From the NCBI GenBank assembly GCA_020466095.1, contig CM035807.1, positions 34,600,039 through 34,664,038 on the forward strand: a stretch of DNA of 64,000 nt, read 5' to 3'. This stretch comes from Chlorops oryzae. Lineage: Eukaryota; Arthropoda; Insecta; Diptera; Chloropidae. The translations under genes were made by a program, and so were the position numbers. This document shows, piece after piece, positions 1 through 10,325 of the stretch (the first letter of the stretch is position 1; the number at the start of each line of letters is the position of its first letter). Under the pieces are notes generated by a model. That model was given only the letters and a program-made list of their open reading frames with translations. It had not been told where the DNA came from and searched no databases.

Positions 1-1016
1 TTGAAAATCTAAAAACCAAAATTTTTTCAAGAAGTCAGTCTTTAGGCTGGCAGCAAAATGTCAGGTTTTTGTAACCTGGTCATGCTGCGTCCAATCGGAC
101 TAGTTCTGCAACTACTCTCTGACTAGTCACCATTACGCCAGTAGTTATTGCTATAATTTAAAAGTGTGAATATGTTCGACCTACTTTTTTGAAACATTTA
201 TTTATCGTTCAAAAATAATCACTCCCAGTTTCAAATTCTCTGACAATAGTCCTTCCATTGCCGCATATGTAGTGTAGTCCGTCGAAATTATTTCGACATC
301 ACTTCCATTGGGTTTTACTGACACACTCGAAGCGATTTTCATAGTAGGAATGTTAAATGTTCTACTGCTGAGTCCGATTTCCGATGACCCAGTTGCACTC
401 TATTTTAGTGTGCCTAAGCTCCTTTTCTACAAGGCATGTGTACCTACATTAAACATTCGTTTATACATACATACATATGAAGAGGCATTCATGTGTGCAC
501 TGTTTTGTTGCTAGATTGCCTGAGGTAATTCAACAATAAAAATGTAAAGCGAAGAATAAAAATGTTTTCATATCTGTCAAAAGCTTGCAAAGTCCTTTTC
601 AACCATTTTTCCAGGAAATAAAACGTTTTGTTGCCTTTTCATTGAAGTTTGAAGTTGAAATCTTAGCCGAATTATTTTGTCCTTTAGCAGGGGCTGGAAA
701 AAACATTTTAAAAAACATCCTTTGTATAGGATGTTTTGATTCCATTGAAACCATAGCAACACGTGGAGCTGTTGTCTGAAGAAAAACATTGTTTTGAGAG
801 TTTCAATGGTCTTATCATTTTTTTGGCTGTATTAACGGCAAATTTTGATGTGAATGCGATGAATGTTAATATGTTAAGCAATAATACCCAGTCGAAAAAT
901 TTCTCCTGCATGACAAAGTCATCAGTGATTTCACCGGGACATAAAGGTGACAATGTCACGCATGATCCTTTGAGGATAGCAAGCTTTATTGATTGAACAA
1001 AATGGTTTACTAAATA
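1..1016. repeat. Direct repeat, copy 1 (left edge of window)
   Basis: This stretch is repeated almost base for base at 2486-3523; for example 577-789 and 3074-3286 are identical. The copies differ by a few small indels and substitutions, so the duplication looks fairly recent. Copy 1 starts at the window edge and may extend further left. It ends at the sequence TTTACTAAATA, the same point at which copy 2 is interrupted by a mariner element. No coding potential is evident: the open frames here (up to about 110 codons) are not conserved in length between the two copies. Whether the unit is a mobile element or a segmental duplication cannot be told from the window. Confidence 0.9.
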
Positions 1017-1493
1017 GGTGTCTGAAACTGCGGATATCAAAATGGTCCTTCCTTTCGTCTAACTATGCCACCTTTTGGTGGACGGCCCCTACAACCTAAC
1101 CAAACCTTATTAGACTGGTCGGCAATGAAATCCTCCTTTTGAGTTTGAGTAGTGGCTCTAGTAGATTTTGGACTGCTGAATAATTGAAAAATATCAAAAA
1201 AATTCCATCACGTAAGGATTTCGAGAAAATCGTGTTTGAATTTTTTAGCACCATTGTTTCATTTAAACTCATTTTTCTCCAATGCACAGTGGTTCCACAG
1301 TAGGCCATAAATGCAAAACGGCTTCTTTCGAATAATGAGAAATCTGTTCGTTCTTGTAATTCCAACAATTTTCACACATCTTCAGAAATTATCTAATGGG
1401 TTTTGGGGGTCTTCTATCGAGCCCTGATTAAGATTCATTTGTAAAGGCTTAAATTAAATAGCTTGATTCTCAAATAATGAAATACATGCCTTA
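1017..1493. other. Unassigned AT-rich interval
   Basis: No gene or clear repeat end is visible. A short CTACAACCTAACC motif lies near 1089-1101; similar CCTAACC strings end several fly retroelement-like repeats, but nothing else supports an element here. Confidence 0.5.
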
Positions 1494-1978
1494 TATGGCT
1501 TCCAGACTATTGCGATAAACTGAGTTTAGTACCTTAAGTAGACTTTAGTAGTGAGTTTAAACTGAGTTTAGGGTATTTAAATTCAGAAATAAACTCATGA
1601 ATTTAGGCATTCGTTGCTGCAACCCTTACATTTCACTACCTTTTTTGACAACGATGAAATTACCTGTTTGCTTCTTTTTTCAAATCTTTAGAGGTGAAAG
1701 GAATTTTCGTTTGTTTTAATAATAAAAATAAATAAAATATCTTTCTCCCCAATTAGTCTTGTTTGCGCCCGGATTCGAACCTCAGCCTTTCGGGTTCCAA
1801 GGCGGAGGCCTATCCACTATGCCACGATATCTTTTCGATCAATCAAAGCAAACATCTAATTTAAGTTCGAACAGGCGTGTGAGCTCGTAAACTCAGAATT
1901 TACAGTCTGAAAGGGTATTTTCTAAATTCAACTTAAGGAGCTAAATTCAGATTTTAAGTTGACAGTCTGGAAGTCATA
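1494..1978. mobile_element. Inverted-repeat (MITE-like) element, ~485 bp
   Basis: The left end beginning TATGGCTTCCAGACT at 1494 is matched in inverted orientation by the right end (AGTCTGGAAGTCATA, ending about 1978). The match continues inward for about 55 bp with scattered mismatches, including the blocks TTTAG and CCTTAAGT. The size, long imperfect terminal inverted repeats and lack of coding sequence fit a non-autonomous DNA transposon. A target duplication cannot be fixed with confidence. A tRNA-related sequence at 1745-1826 has inserted inside it, so the MITE is the older of the two. Confidence 0.6.
1745..1826 (-). repeat. tRNA-related retrosequence (SINE head or tRNA retropseudogene)
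   Basis: On the minus strand an A-box-like TGGCATAGTGG (1814-1824) is followed by a perfect B-box GGTTCGAATCC (1771-1781), the internal RNA polymerase III promoter layout of tRNA. The acceptor and T stems do not pair well and the anticodon loop is irregular, so this is not a working tRNA gene. ATATCTTT occurs on both sides (1737-1744 and 1827-1834) and may be an 8-bp target duplication, although the flanking DNA is T-rich. The segment is only ~82 bp, close to a bare tRNA-like unit. Confidence 0.6.
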
Positions 1979-2485
1979 TTAAAGTGTTGACATTTAAAAT
2001 TTTCTGCTACTCTTTATTATTAGCAGATTATTCTTTCAATGTTGGAGGTTTAATGCACACACATTAATGAGTTGCTCATGGTAGTTGTCCTTTGCTCTTA
2101 TTAATCCGCTTTTGTCCGGCTGTTGTCGGTTAAAATGGGGTCAAAGGCTTAAATGATACGACTTTGACACTGTCACTGTTTTTATATTCACCTCCCAATA
2201 GACCTCAAACTCTCTGCGAATTATTTCCCCCTTAAAAGGTTTCTATTGAAATAACTTCATGCCTGGAATGCTTCTCATGAAGCGCTTTGAATTCACAACT
2301 GATTTTTCAAGTATTTCTTAACTCACATCTAACATTTTAAGCTGAACCGATTTTCAAACAATATACATATCTGGATCTGCCTGTGCTCATCTGCGGATGT
2401 GCTGGCATGTGATTGCAGTCCTGCCCGAATTTTCTTCGTAACAATCGTCCTTTGCATGTCTTTCACTCGAAAGTGCAATGTTCGT
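1979..2485. other. Unassigned interval
   Basis: No gene, RNA gene or repeat end recognised. Part of it could belong to the duplicated unit of copy 2, because the matching left part of copy 1 lies outside the window. Confidence 0.4.
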
Positions 2486-3523
2486 TTGAAAATCTAAAAA
2501 CCAAAATTTTTTGCACAGAACGTCATGTTTTTAGGCTGCAGCAAAATGTCAGTTTTTGTAACCTGGTCATGCTGCGTCTAATCGGACTAGTCTCCAACTA
2601 CTCTCTGACTAGTCACCATTACGCCAGTAGTTATTGCTATAAATTTAAAAGTGTGAATATGTTCGACTGACTTTTTTGAAACATTGATTTATCGTTCAAA
2701 AATAATCACTCCCAGTTTCAAATTCTCTGACAGTAGTCCTTCCATTGCCGCATAGTAGTGTAGTCCGTCGAAATTATTTCGACATCACTTCCATTGGGGC
2801 TTTTGTTTCTTGACACACTCGAAGCGATTTTCATAGATGGAATGTTAAAAATGTTCTACTGCTGAGTCCGATTTCCGAGTAACCCAGTTGCACTCTATTT
2901 TAGTGTGCCTAAGGCTCCTTTTCTACAAGGCATGTGTACCTACATATAAACATTCGTTTATACATACATACATATGAAGAGGCATTCATGTGTGCACTGT
3001 TTTGTTGCTAGATTGCCTGAGGTAATTCAACAATAAAAATGTAAAGCGAAGAATAAAAATGTTTTCATATCTGTCAAAAGCTTGCAAAGTCCTTTTCAAC
3101 CATTTTTCCAGGAAATAAAACGTTTTGTTGCCTTTTCATTGAAGTTTGAAGTTGAAATCTTAGCCGAATTATTTTGTCCTTTAGCAGGGGCTGGAAAAAA
3201 CATTTTAAAAAACATCCTTTGTATAGGATGTTTTGATTCCATTGAAACCATAGCAACACGTGGAGCTGTTGTCTGAAGAAAAACATTGTTTTGAGAGTTT
3301 CAATGGTCTTATCATTTTTTTGGCTATATTAACGGCAAATTTTGATGTGAATGCAATGAATGTTAATATATTAAGGAATAATACCCAGTAGAAAAATTTT
3401 ATCCTGCATGACAAAGTCATCAGTGATTTCACCGGGACATAAAGGTGACAATGTCACGCATGACAACTTTGATCCTTTGAGGATAGCAAGCTTTATTGAT
3501 TGAACAAAATGGTTTACTAAATA
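2486..3523. repeat. Direct repeat, copy 2
   Basis: Second copy of the unit at 1-1016, in the same orientation and about 2.5 kb downstream. It contains the same landmarks in the same order, for example the short palindrome TCGAAATTATTTCGA, a CATACATACATATGA stretch and the TCCTTTGTATAGGATG hairpin. Small differences include an extra ACAACTT near 3462-3470. It ends at TTTACTAAATA, immediately followed by a mariner terminal repeat. Confidence 0.9.
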
Positions 3524-4857
3524 ACAGGTTGGCTGATAAGTCCCCGGTCTAACAAAGAAAAACACATTTTTTTGTAAAAATTCGTTTTTATTATTCAACA
3601 TAGTTCCCTTCAAGAGCGATACAACGATTATAACGACCTTCCAATTTTTTGATACCATTTTGGTAGTACTCCTTCGGTTTTGCCTCAAAATAGGCCTCAG
3701 TTTCGGCGATCGCCTCTTCATTGCAGCCAAATTTTTTCCCTGCGAGCATCCTTTTGAGGTCTCAGAACAAGAAAAAGTCGCTGGGGGCCAGATCTGTAGA
3801 ATACGGTGGGTGGGGAAGCAATTCGAAGCCTAATTCATGAATTTTTGCCATCGTTCTCAATGACTTGTGGCACGGTGCGTTGTCTTGGTGGAACAACACT
3901 TTTTTCTTCTTCATATGGGCCGTTTTGCCGCGATTTCGACCTTCAAATGCTCCAATAACGACATATAATAGTCACTGTTGATGGTTTTTCCCTTCTCAAG
4001 ATAATCGATAAAAATTATTCCATGCCCATCCCAAAAAACAGAGGCCATTACTTTGCCAGCGGACTTTCGAGTCTTTCCACGCTTCGGTTCACCGATCGCT
4101 GTCCACTCAGCCGACTGTCGATTGGACTCAGGAGTGTAGTGATAGAGCCATGTTTCATCCATTGACACATATCGACGCAAAAACTCGGGTGTATTGCGAG
4201 TTAACAGCTGCAAACACCGCTCAGAATCATCAACACGTTGTTGTTCTTTGAAGTCAAATGTGAGCTCGCGCGGCACCCACTTTGTGCACAGAGCTTTTTC
4301 ACTATCCAAACTATTGATGAATGATATGACCAACACGTTCCTTTTTTGATATGCTTTAATTTGGCCTCTGCTATCTCGAAATCAAAAACTTCATTTTACG
4401 GTCATTCAAAATCATTTTGAATTTTTTTGCATGTTTTCGTCGGTAACCACCTCTTTCAGGGCTGTTTTAAATTTCCATTCTGCTGTTACACCGTCCTCCA
4501 GTGCTCAAATATTCAACCACGCTATGAATTTATGCATACCAATCAAAAATTAAATTGTTAGATTTTCATTTCTGGTGGCAGAAGTCCGAAACTCATTATC
4601 AAGCCAAGTTTTTGCTTCCACTGTATTTTTGTCCCATTCAGAAAACAGTATTTTATCAAAACTACGAAATTCCTTTTTTTCCATTTTTTTCACAATAACA
4701 AAAGTTGCTTCACAAAAGACGCTCTATCTCACAAACTAATTGACTTACAGACGTCAAATTTTGACACGAATCATTTGAAGGTTCCACTATTAAAATAAAT
4801 ATGGCATTTAAACTAGGGAGCCAAAATCATGTGTCGACCGGTGTTATAGCCAACCTT
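3524..4857 (-). mobile_element. Himar1-like mariner element (irritans subfamily), decayed
   Basis: The left end reads ACAGGTTGGCTGATAAGTCC and directly follows a TA (3522-3523), the mariner target. The right end near 4838-4857 carries a damaged inverted copy (CGACCGGTGTTATAGCCAAC). Length is about 1.33 kb, normal for mariner. The terminal repeat and the encoded protein motifs match the irritans subfamily represented by Himar1 from the horn fly. The transposase runs on the minus strand and is broken. A relative in the opposite orientation lies at 50353-51740. Confidence 0.92.
3591..4684 (-). pseudogene. Mariner transposase pseudogene, Himar1-like
   Basis: The reading starts at an ATG at 4684 (MEKKEF) and ends at the TAA at 3591-3593 after EGNYVE. 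Mariner transposases are DD34D cut-and-paste enzymes of about 345 residues. Visible marks are the linker WVPREL, the first catalytic Asp in MDETW, the second in HQDNAPCH and the third in LAPSDFF, with 34 residues between the last two. Lesions: frame loss in the N-terminal helix-turn-helix part, a shift at the HIIHE-like region, a one-base loss after AAKRP (near 3913), and an in-frame TGA just after the third Asp. The copy cannot make full-length enzyme. Being surrounded by its own TIRs, it could still be a substrate if a related transposase were present, although the right TIR is damaged. Confidence 0.9.
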
Positions 4858-4925
4858 TGAGGTGGCGTAGTGGATAGCGTGCGATCCTAACAATCCAACG
4901 ATCACGAATTAGATTCCTGGCTCAG
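4858..4925 (+). repeat. tRNA-related sequence (SINE head), degenerate
   Basis: An A-box-like TGGCGTAGTGG (4863-4873) is followed ~43 bp later by a damaged B-box (GAATTAGATTCC, 4906-4917). The order and spacing are those of a tRNA-derived polymerase III promoter. It starts directly at the outer edge of the mariner right end. No 3' tail or target duplication was identified, so it may be an old SINE fragment. Confidence 0.5.
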
Positions 4926-5152
4926 ACAAACAATAACACTGTGCTTGAATTTTGTGCTTGTTTTACCGACAACATGGAGACATATCTCGTAAACATAATT
5001 GGGGGGGCGCTGAATTCAGTCCCATCAACCGTCTTTTTTAGATTCGCTCTAGTTTTGGAAATATCGCGATTTAAAAATTATGACTCACATCATTAAAAAA
5101 TATATATATTTAGTTCATGTTGCTTTATATTTATGACAGAATAATGACGATA

Positions 5153-5937
5153 CAGTAGTTTCGCTATATAAGTAACTTGTTTATAAGAAAAAGCCGCTTT
5201 TAAGAAAGGAATCCCAGTGCACCAAGTCCATTTATATTAAACTCTGTACAAAAATGTTTGTATATAAGAAACTCGCATATGGGGCATTTCACGTCATATG
5301 TACCCGCTCGAAAAACTTCATACTTGCGATTTCGATGAAGCTTGGTGGAAATGTTGCGCTTTGAGAGTACATTAACTGTGCAAAAGGAGGAGGGTAAATA
5401 TTAACCGGATGCCTAGATACAGGGTGCTAAAATTTCGGGCCTTTTTGTATTCAAAAAATTCTATGTCTCGCAAATTAGAAAATGAAAAAAATGTGATAAA
5501 GAGGTATTATAGATTTTTGTCTGCTCTTCCCGAAAAAAAATATTACAATCCCCAAAAATTATTATTGATGCAAAAAAACGGTTTTTATTTTGATAAGCAA
5601 TTTTTTGCCCAATGCGACATTTTTGATATTTTTAAAATAATTTTAAACGAAAGCTGAGCTTTTTGGTCTATAAAATGACGTCTTAAACAAGATGGCATCT
5701 CCAAAAGTAAAAAATGGAGGTGTAGAACCCAGCGCGGCTGAGTCTGCTGAACTTCTCAAGTTGATAAAGCTGAATAGAAGCTTCTGCGTGCTTGGCGGGT
5801 TTTTATATAAGAAAAAATTTCCTTATAAACGATTTTTTTTTTATATAAGAAAGAATTTTGTTTTTATATAAGAAAAAACCGGGTATAAGAAAGAAATTCC
5901 TTGGCAAAATCGACTTTCTTATATAGCGAAACTACTG
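5153..5937. mobile_element. pogo/Tigger-like MITE, ~785 bp
   Basis: The ends are a 20-bp perfect inverted repeat: CAGTAGTTTCGCTATATAAG at 5153-5172 and its complement ending at 5937. A TA precedes the left end; the right end is followed by TTA, so the duplication is imperfect. CAGT-starting ends next to TA are typical of the pogo/Tigger branch of Tc1/mariner. TATAAGAAA-type motifs recur near both ends (about 5173, 5262, 5813, 5838, 5857, 5883), like subterminal transposase-binding repeats. An 82-codon open frame at 5409-5657 shows no recognisable transposase motif, so the element looks non-autonomous. Confidence 0.8.
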
Positions 5938-6195
5938 TTACGTCTAATTACTTGTATTAAGTAGAATTCCTGTGCAAAACTTCGTTGTAATCGCAATGGT
6001 AATTGTGTATTTTATAAGTGATTGTTTTCAATTTCCATCGAATTTATTAAAAAAGTGAAGCATACTTTTAGGGGAAGTAAAATTTTTGGTTTACGATTTT
6101 TTTTATATATACACATTCTACTGTATTTTCAAAAAGAACTTTAAAAAATATGATGTTTATCGACAAGGCGCTGTAATGGGAAAGCAAATGACTAG

Positions 6196-6435
6196 GTAGG
6201 TAGGTTGAAGTGGCTGCCACTTAGGCCGTTAATCGGCCCATTGTGATACCAAGGAGGTTTTCTTGTGTTTGTGTGAGTGTATGTCTTTTTATGTAGTGTG
6301 CCCCTAACATGCGATTTTTGAAAAACCAGTGCTAGGCTTGGAACATTACACTCCGTTTCGCCTGTGCCGGGAATCGAACCTCGGACCCTGGGATCAAGAG
6401 CATAGCACGCACCCCCTACGCTATCCCAGAGCCAC
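6196..6435 (-). mobile_element. tRNA-derived SINE, ~240 bp, with 14-bp target duplication
   Basis: The element is bounded by a perfect 14-bp direct repeat, AAGCAAATGACTAG, at 6182-6195 and 6436-6449. On the minus strand it opens with a tRNA-like head: A-box-like TAGCGTAGGGGG (6412-6423) and B-box GGTTCGATTCC (6370-6380). A ~100-bp body follows, then a 3' tail containing GTATCACAATGGGCCGATTA and AAGTGGCAGCCACTTCAACC and ending in CCTACCTACC. A SINE is transcribed by polymerase III and moved by a partner LINE, and the length and clean duplication fit this. A second copy of the tail lies at 6889-6951. The small open frame across it is an artefact of the SINE. Confidence 0.88.
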
Positions 6436-6888
6436 AAGCAAATGACTAGCAACTGAGAGTTCTGAAGTTCAAGACCCCGCGCTTTGGACCAATTAAAATG
6501 TTTTAAGTAAAAAACAAAGTTATGCTTGCATACTTTAGGGATCCAGCTTTAAACGCGAAAATCTCCGTTAACTGAGCTAATCCAAAGAAATCAATATCAC
6601 TATTGTATTCAGTGTGTTTTAGTTATTATTTCTAGATATGAAAGCAGTTTGTCGGTTTTTTGAACTAGCACATTGTAATTTAAGAAGAGAATTTCATATG
6701 ATTTTTATGAATAAGAGTTTAGAGAGAAAACTGCAAGCTCTCAAATACTGTTTTCGCCATCGAACCCTCTAGGGAGATAAAACCATGCAGCGTATCCGGC
6801 GGACTTTCTAGCTCCGTGCCGATGACTTTTTCCGCCATGAATCGAAATGACATTCCTGTAGAAATTTTACCGCGCGTCTCTTCACAAC

Positions 6889-6951
6889 GGTATATGGCCT
6901 ACCAATATAGCGCCTAAGTGGCAGCCACTCCAACGTACATACATACATACA
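6889..6951 (+). repeat. Second copy of the SINE/LINE 3' tail
   Basis: GGTATATGGCC...CGCCTAAGTGGCAGCCACTCCAAC aligns with the last ~50 bp of the SINE at 6196-6435, in the opposite orientation, and ends in a (TACA)n run at 6935-6951. No tRNA-like head is visible upstream. It may be a 5'-truncated SINE or the 3' end of its partner LINE. Confidence 0.65.
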
Positions 6952-8530
6952 TTGGGGTTTTGGCGTCGTTAATGACTTTTTTTTGGAGAAATTGTGGAAG
7001 TCTCGGACAGATCATAACTCCTAAACTTCTTATAAAAGTGGGAAAAAGTATTGATTCAGGTTTAAGGACAGTGAACTTGTCTTTAATGTTCAAAGAGAAA
7101 TCAGTATTTTTCTCTTGTGGTTCCAAGAGTATGTCTTATTATGATATCAAAAACATCACAAAAAATATTGCATATCTTAAGGCTGCAATTCGTTGTTTCT
7201 GTTGCCTACATGATCAATATTGAAGTTTTTTTTATATGGTTAGACTAAAGAGGCTCACAAACACTACAAAAAAATCCATCAATCGGTTGAAATCCACTTA
7301 AAATTTCGTGTCTGAAGCTTAGCTTGGACTAACCGATTACAAGTTTTCAACATTTTTTGATATGCTTTTGTTGATGTTTTTCAATCGATTGGTGGATTTG
7401 TTGATCTATTTCCATTCCTTTCATTTTGTTTTAAGATTTCTTTCAGGTTTCTTAAAAAGTTGCATTTCAATTTAATTTCTACAAAGCAAAGTCCACGAAG
7501 TGATTTTTCCCAAAAGCAATTTATCCTTTTGCTTTCAGAAAATAATTTAGATTTTTTGCAAAAGGCAAAAGGAAAGGTTTTTCTTTTTGTATGGCTTTTC
7601 ATTTTTCTTTTACCTGCTTTTGAAATATGCAAGATTAATTTCACGATTACCTTGCTCTTTTGTTTAAAATCGGTCGCTGTTTATTTATTAAATTTGTTGA
7701 ATTTTTCCCAGCAAACGATTAAAGGCGTCTTTATGGAGTCCAAAAGTTAATTGAATTTGTAATCACAATCGATTTCTGCTGAAAGTCTTAATTGTTTTCC
7801 AATCAAACATTCTTCGATTTTTATTTCCTCAAATAAGGAACACAATTTGACCCATATGTGTAGTTCACATACATATGTACATGATGTTTGAAATAGTGAG
7901 CTTTTCGGCTTAAACCATTCATAAATCTTCGAATTCATTCATTGCTCATTCGTATCATTTCATGCACTTAGCAATATGTTTGTCCCAATTTGATCTAATG
8001 AAATGTGCTGCACATGAGTTGTCGCCATATTAATTCGGATATCCTCACAGTGCGTACTGCACACGTCGCCTCTTGAGAAATTATGCGAACAAATATTGAG
8101 ACATAAACTCCTAACATCCACGGACATGTGTAAGTAAGTTTTATGAGCAAATAAGTACTTCAAATATACTTAGATATACTTGAACTTATGAAAGGACTTA
8201 TTGTCCGTACTTCTGTAGTAGGTATGAGCAATTATCGTCAACGTTTAACACTATCGTCTCCATCAATGTCATGAGCCGAAATATGTGAAATAATTTCAAC
8301 CGAAAACATAAATTCAGCCACCATTAAGCACGACTATCGAGCAAATATAGCACTTAAATGGACAACAAAACAACAATCAACAACAACGCAAGCCGAAAGC
8401 CGAAAGCAAAACCCGAAAATAACAAAAGCAAAAACAAAAACAATCAATTGTGGCCAAGTGTGACCTTCAATTGTGTGCAAAATGAGCAAAGCAACTTTAT
8501 CTGTGAATCTGCTTTGTCTAATTGATGTGA
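6952..8530. other. Unassigned AT-rich interval
   Basis: Open frames of up to ~100 codons occur on both strands but have biased, AT-driven composition and no recognisable domain. From about 8340 the DNA becomes rich in CAAAA and CCGAAAGC strings just upstream of the candidate promoter at 8561. Confidence 0.5.
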
Positions 8531-8560
8531 CAAGTGTCTGGAAAATGTCCTCCCAGGAGT

Positions 8561-8568
8561 TATAAATA
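8561..8568 (+). promoter_or_regulatory. Candidate TATA box
   Basis: TATAAATA lies about 30 bp upstream of a stretch that reads like a fly 5' untranslated leader (GTTCAACCGAAGAGC onward, with repeated CAGTTCAGC and CAGTCATTC strings). There is no perfect initiator at the expected distance. The case rests on the combination of TATA box, leader-like sequence and the strong splice donor at 8775. Confidence 0.4.
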
Positions 8569-8589
8569 TAGACACTCAGCGTTCAACCG

Positions 8590-8774
8590 AAGAGCTATAG
8601 AGTGCATTAGAGACCGTTCGGAGCTCGACAAACGACAGTCAGTACAGTTCAGCAAGACCAATTGTGCAGTCATTCGTGGAGCATACTATTTTCAGACAAT
8701 CAGCACCCACCCACACTTACACTCAGCGACACACAATCCACACACACGCACACCTAGCAAACGGGCAAGTGCTC
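8590..8774 (+). other. Candidate non-coding first exon with splice donor
   Basis: From roughly 30 bp downstream of TATAAATA to the donor CTC|GTAAGTATAAG (GT at 8775-8776), the sequence is less AT-rich than its surroundings. It is dense in CACACC and CAGTTCAGC motifs, as in leaders of many fly genes. No convincing start codon with a conserved peptide follows, so if real this is an untranslated exon whose coding partner lies downstream, possibly beyond the mariner at 9040. The transcription start is an estimate. It could equally be chance. Confidence 0.35.
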
Positions 8775-9039
8775 GTAAGTATAAGTGTCCGAAAAAAAGT
8801 GACATCATTGACACGAGTGCAGCTGCTTGTGGATAGTGAATTGTGCGCTGCGATGGGGCCAAGGAAGGGTCTACAACATCAGATCACTTACCACAAAACA
8901 CGATGACTTTGCCTCCGAAGCATTCGGGTCAGTAGCTAACAGCAGACTCGCTTGTTCACACTCAAGTTCATTCTTAAATGTTGTAACCAGTACTAACTCC
9001 AAACTGGACAATCTGAAGAAGAGTTCTGTTGAAATAATA

Positions 9040-10325
9040 TTAGGTGTAGTAAAAAGAAATCCATTATTTTTGCATTAAATTGAGGGCTTTATTTAAGATA
9101 GTTAGAATGACCCGATTTAGGTCAAATATGCGCCGTTTTGTTCGATAACTTGTTGCCATTTTAAAGGTAATTTCATTATGCCTCTCTCATAGAAGCCCTC
9201 GTTGCTATTAGCAAAAAATTGAGACAGTCGAATTTCAGAAGCCTCTCTTGAAGCGAATGTTTCACCAGCAAAATTGTTCGCCATGGACAGGAACAGATGG
9301 TAATCACTTGGTGCCAGGTCCGGACTATAAGGTGGATGCAGAAGAACCTCCCAACCAAACTCCCGGAGCTTCTGGCGAGTCACTATCGATGTGTGTGGCC
9401 TGGCGTTGTCCTGATGGAACACAATTCCTCTCCTATTGGCCAAAGCTGGCCGCTTATGGGCGATTGCTTCCTTCAGACGGTCCAATTGTTGACAGTAGAG
9501 TTCCGAGTTAAGAGCTTTGCCGTATGGGAGCAGCTCATAGTAGATAATTCCCTGCCAATCCCACCAAACACACAGCAAAATCTTCCTGGCCGTCAATCCT
9601 GGCTTGGCCACCGTTTCCGCCGGTTCACCGTGTTTCGACCACGACCGTTTTCGCTTGACGTTGTCGTAAGTGACCCACTTTTCATCACCAGTCACCAACC
9701 GCTTCAGAAATGGGTCGATTTTGTTGCGGTTCAGCAGCGATTCGCAGATGGAAATTCGGTCTATGAGGTTTTTTTTGGGTTAACTCGTGTGGCACCCATA
9801 CATCGAGCTTCTTTGTGTATCCAGCCTTATTCAAATGGTTCCAAACGGTTTTTTGTGCAATCTTTAGCTCTTTTGCAATCGAAACAGTGCTAACATGACG
9901 GTCGGACTCGATAATTTCCATGATTTTATCGACATTTTCGACAATTGGCCTTCCAGTGCGTGGTGCATCCTTGACATCGAAGTTACCGGAACGGAATTGA
10001 CGAAACCAAAATTGCGCATGATTGGCTGTTACAGTATCAGGTCCATAAACGCTATTCACATTTTCAGCCGCCTGGCTTGCGTTTTCTCCCTTATCGAAGA
10101 AAAACTGTAAAATGTAGCGAATTTTCTCTTTGCTGATGTCCATCTTTGACAAGCTCTCAAACAAAACTGAATCAATCAATCAAAAAAGTGTCAAAAAAGC
10201 TTTTTTAGTAGGAACTGTCATCTTTCTAATGCCCCCTAGCGGAACACGATCGGACTTATACAACGCGAGATGCAGATAAATAACGCCATCTATTGGAAAA
10301 ATAATGGATTTTTTACTACACCTAA
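9040..10325 (-). mobile_element. Nearly intact mariner element, 1286 bp
   Basis: Both ends are intact: TTAGGTGTAGTAAAAAGAAA at 9040 and its inverted near-match ending ACTACACCTAA at 10325. TA lies on both sides (9038-9039 and 10326-10327), the target duplication of Tc1/mariner insertion. Total length is typical of mariner. The transposase on the minus strand is open from 10143 to 9117 apart from one extra base. It differs in both TIRs and protein from the Himar1-like copies at 3524 and 50353, so it is a separate and much younger lineage. I do not assign a mariner subfamily. Confidence 0.95.
9117..10143 (-). pseudogene. Mariner transposase with a single frameshift
   Basis: Starts at ATG 10143 (MDISKEK) and ends at 9117 after NGAYLT. 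The N-terminal part carries the paired helix-turn-helix DNA-binding region (FWFRQFRSG, AP RTGRP). The WVPHEL linker, catalytic Asp residues in TGDEKW, HQDNARPH and LAPSDYHLF (34 residues between the last two) and the YSPDLAPSD box are all present. The only lesion seen is an A run of eight bases on the coding strand (plus strand T run 9769-9776) just after HELTQK. With seven bases the frame would run uninterrupted for about 341 codons, the usual length. Because homopolymer errors are common, this may be an assembly error rather than a real mutation. I therefore call it a pseudogene only provisionally. Confidence 0.9.

Noticed and set aside
1765..1832. Functional tRNA gene
   Set aside because: A- and B-boxes are present, but acceptor and T stems do not pair and the anticodon loop is abnormal.
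5409..5657. Transposase gene inside the pogo-like element
   Set aside because: Only 82 codons, no helix-turn-helix or catalytic motif visible.
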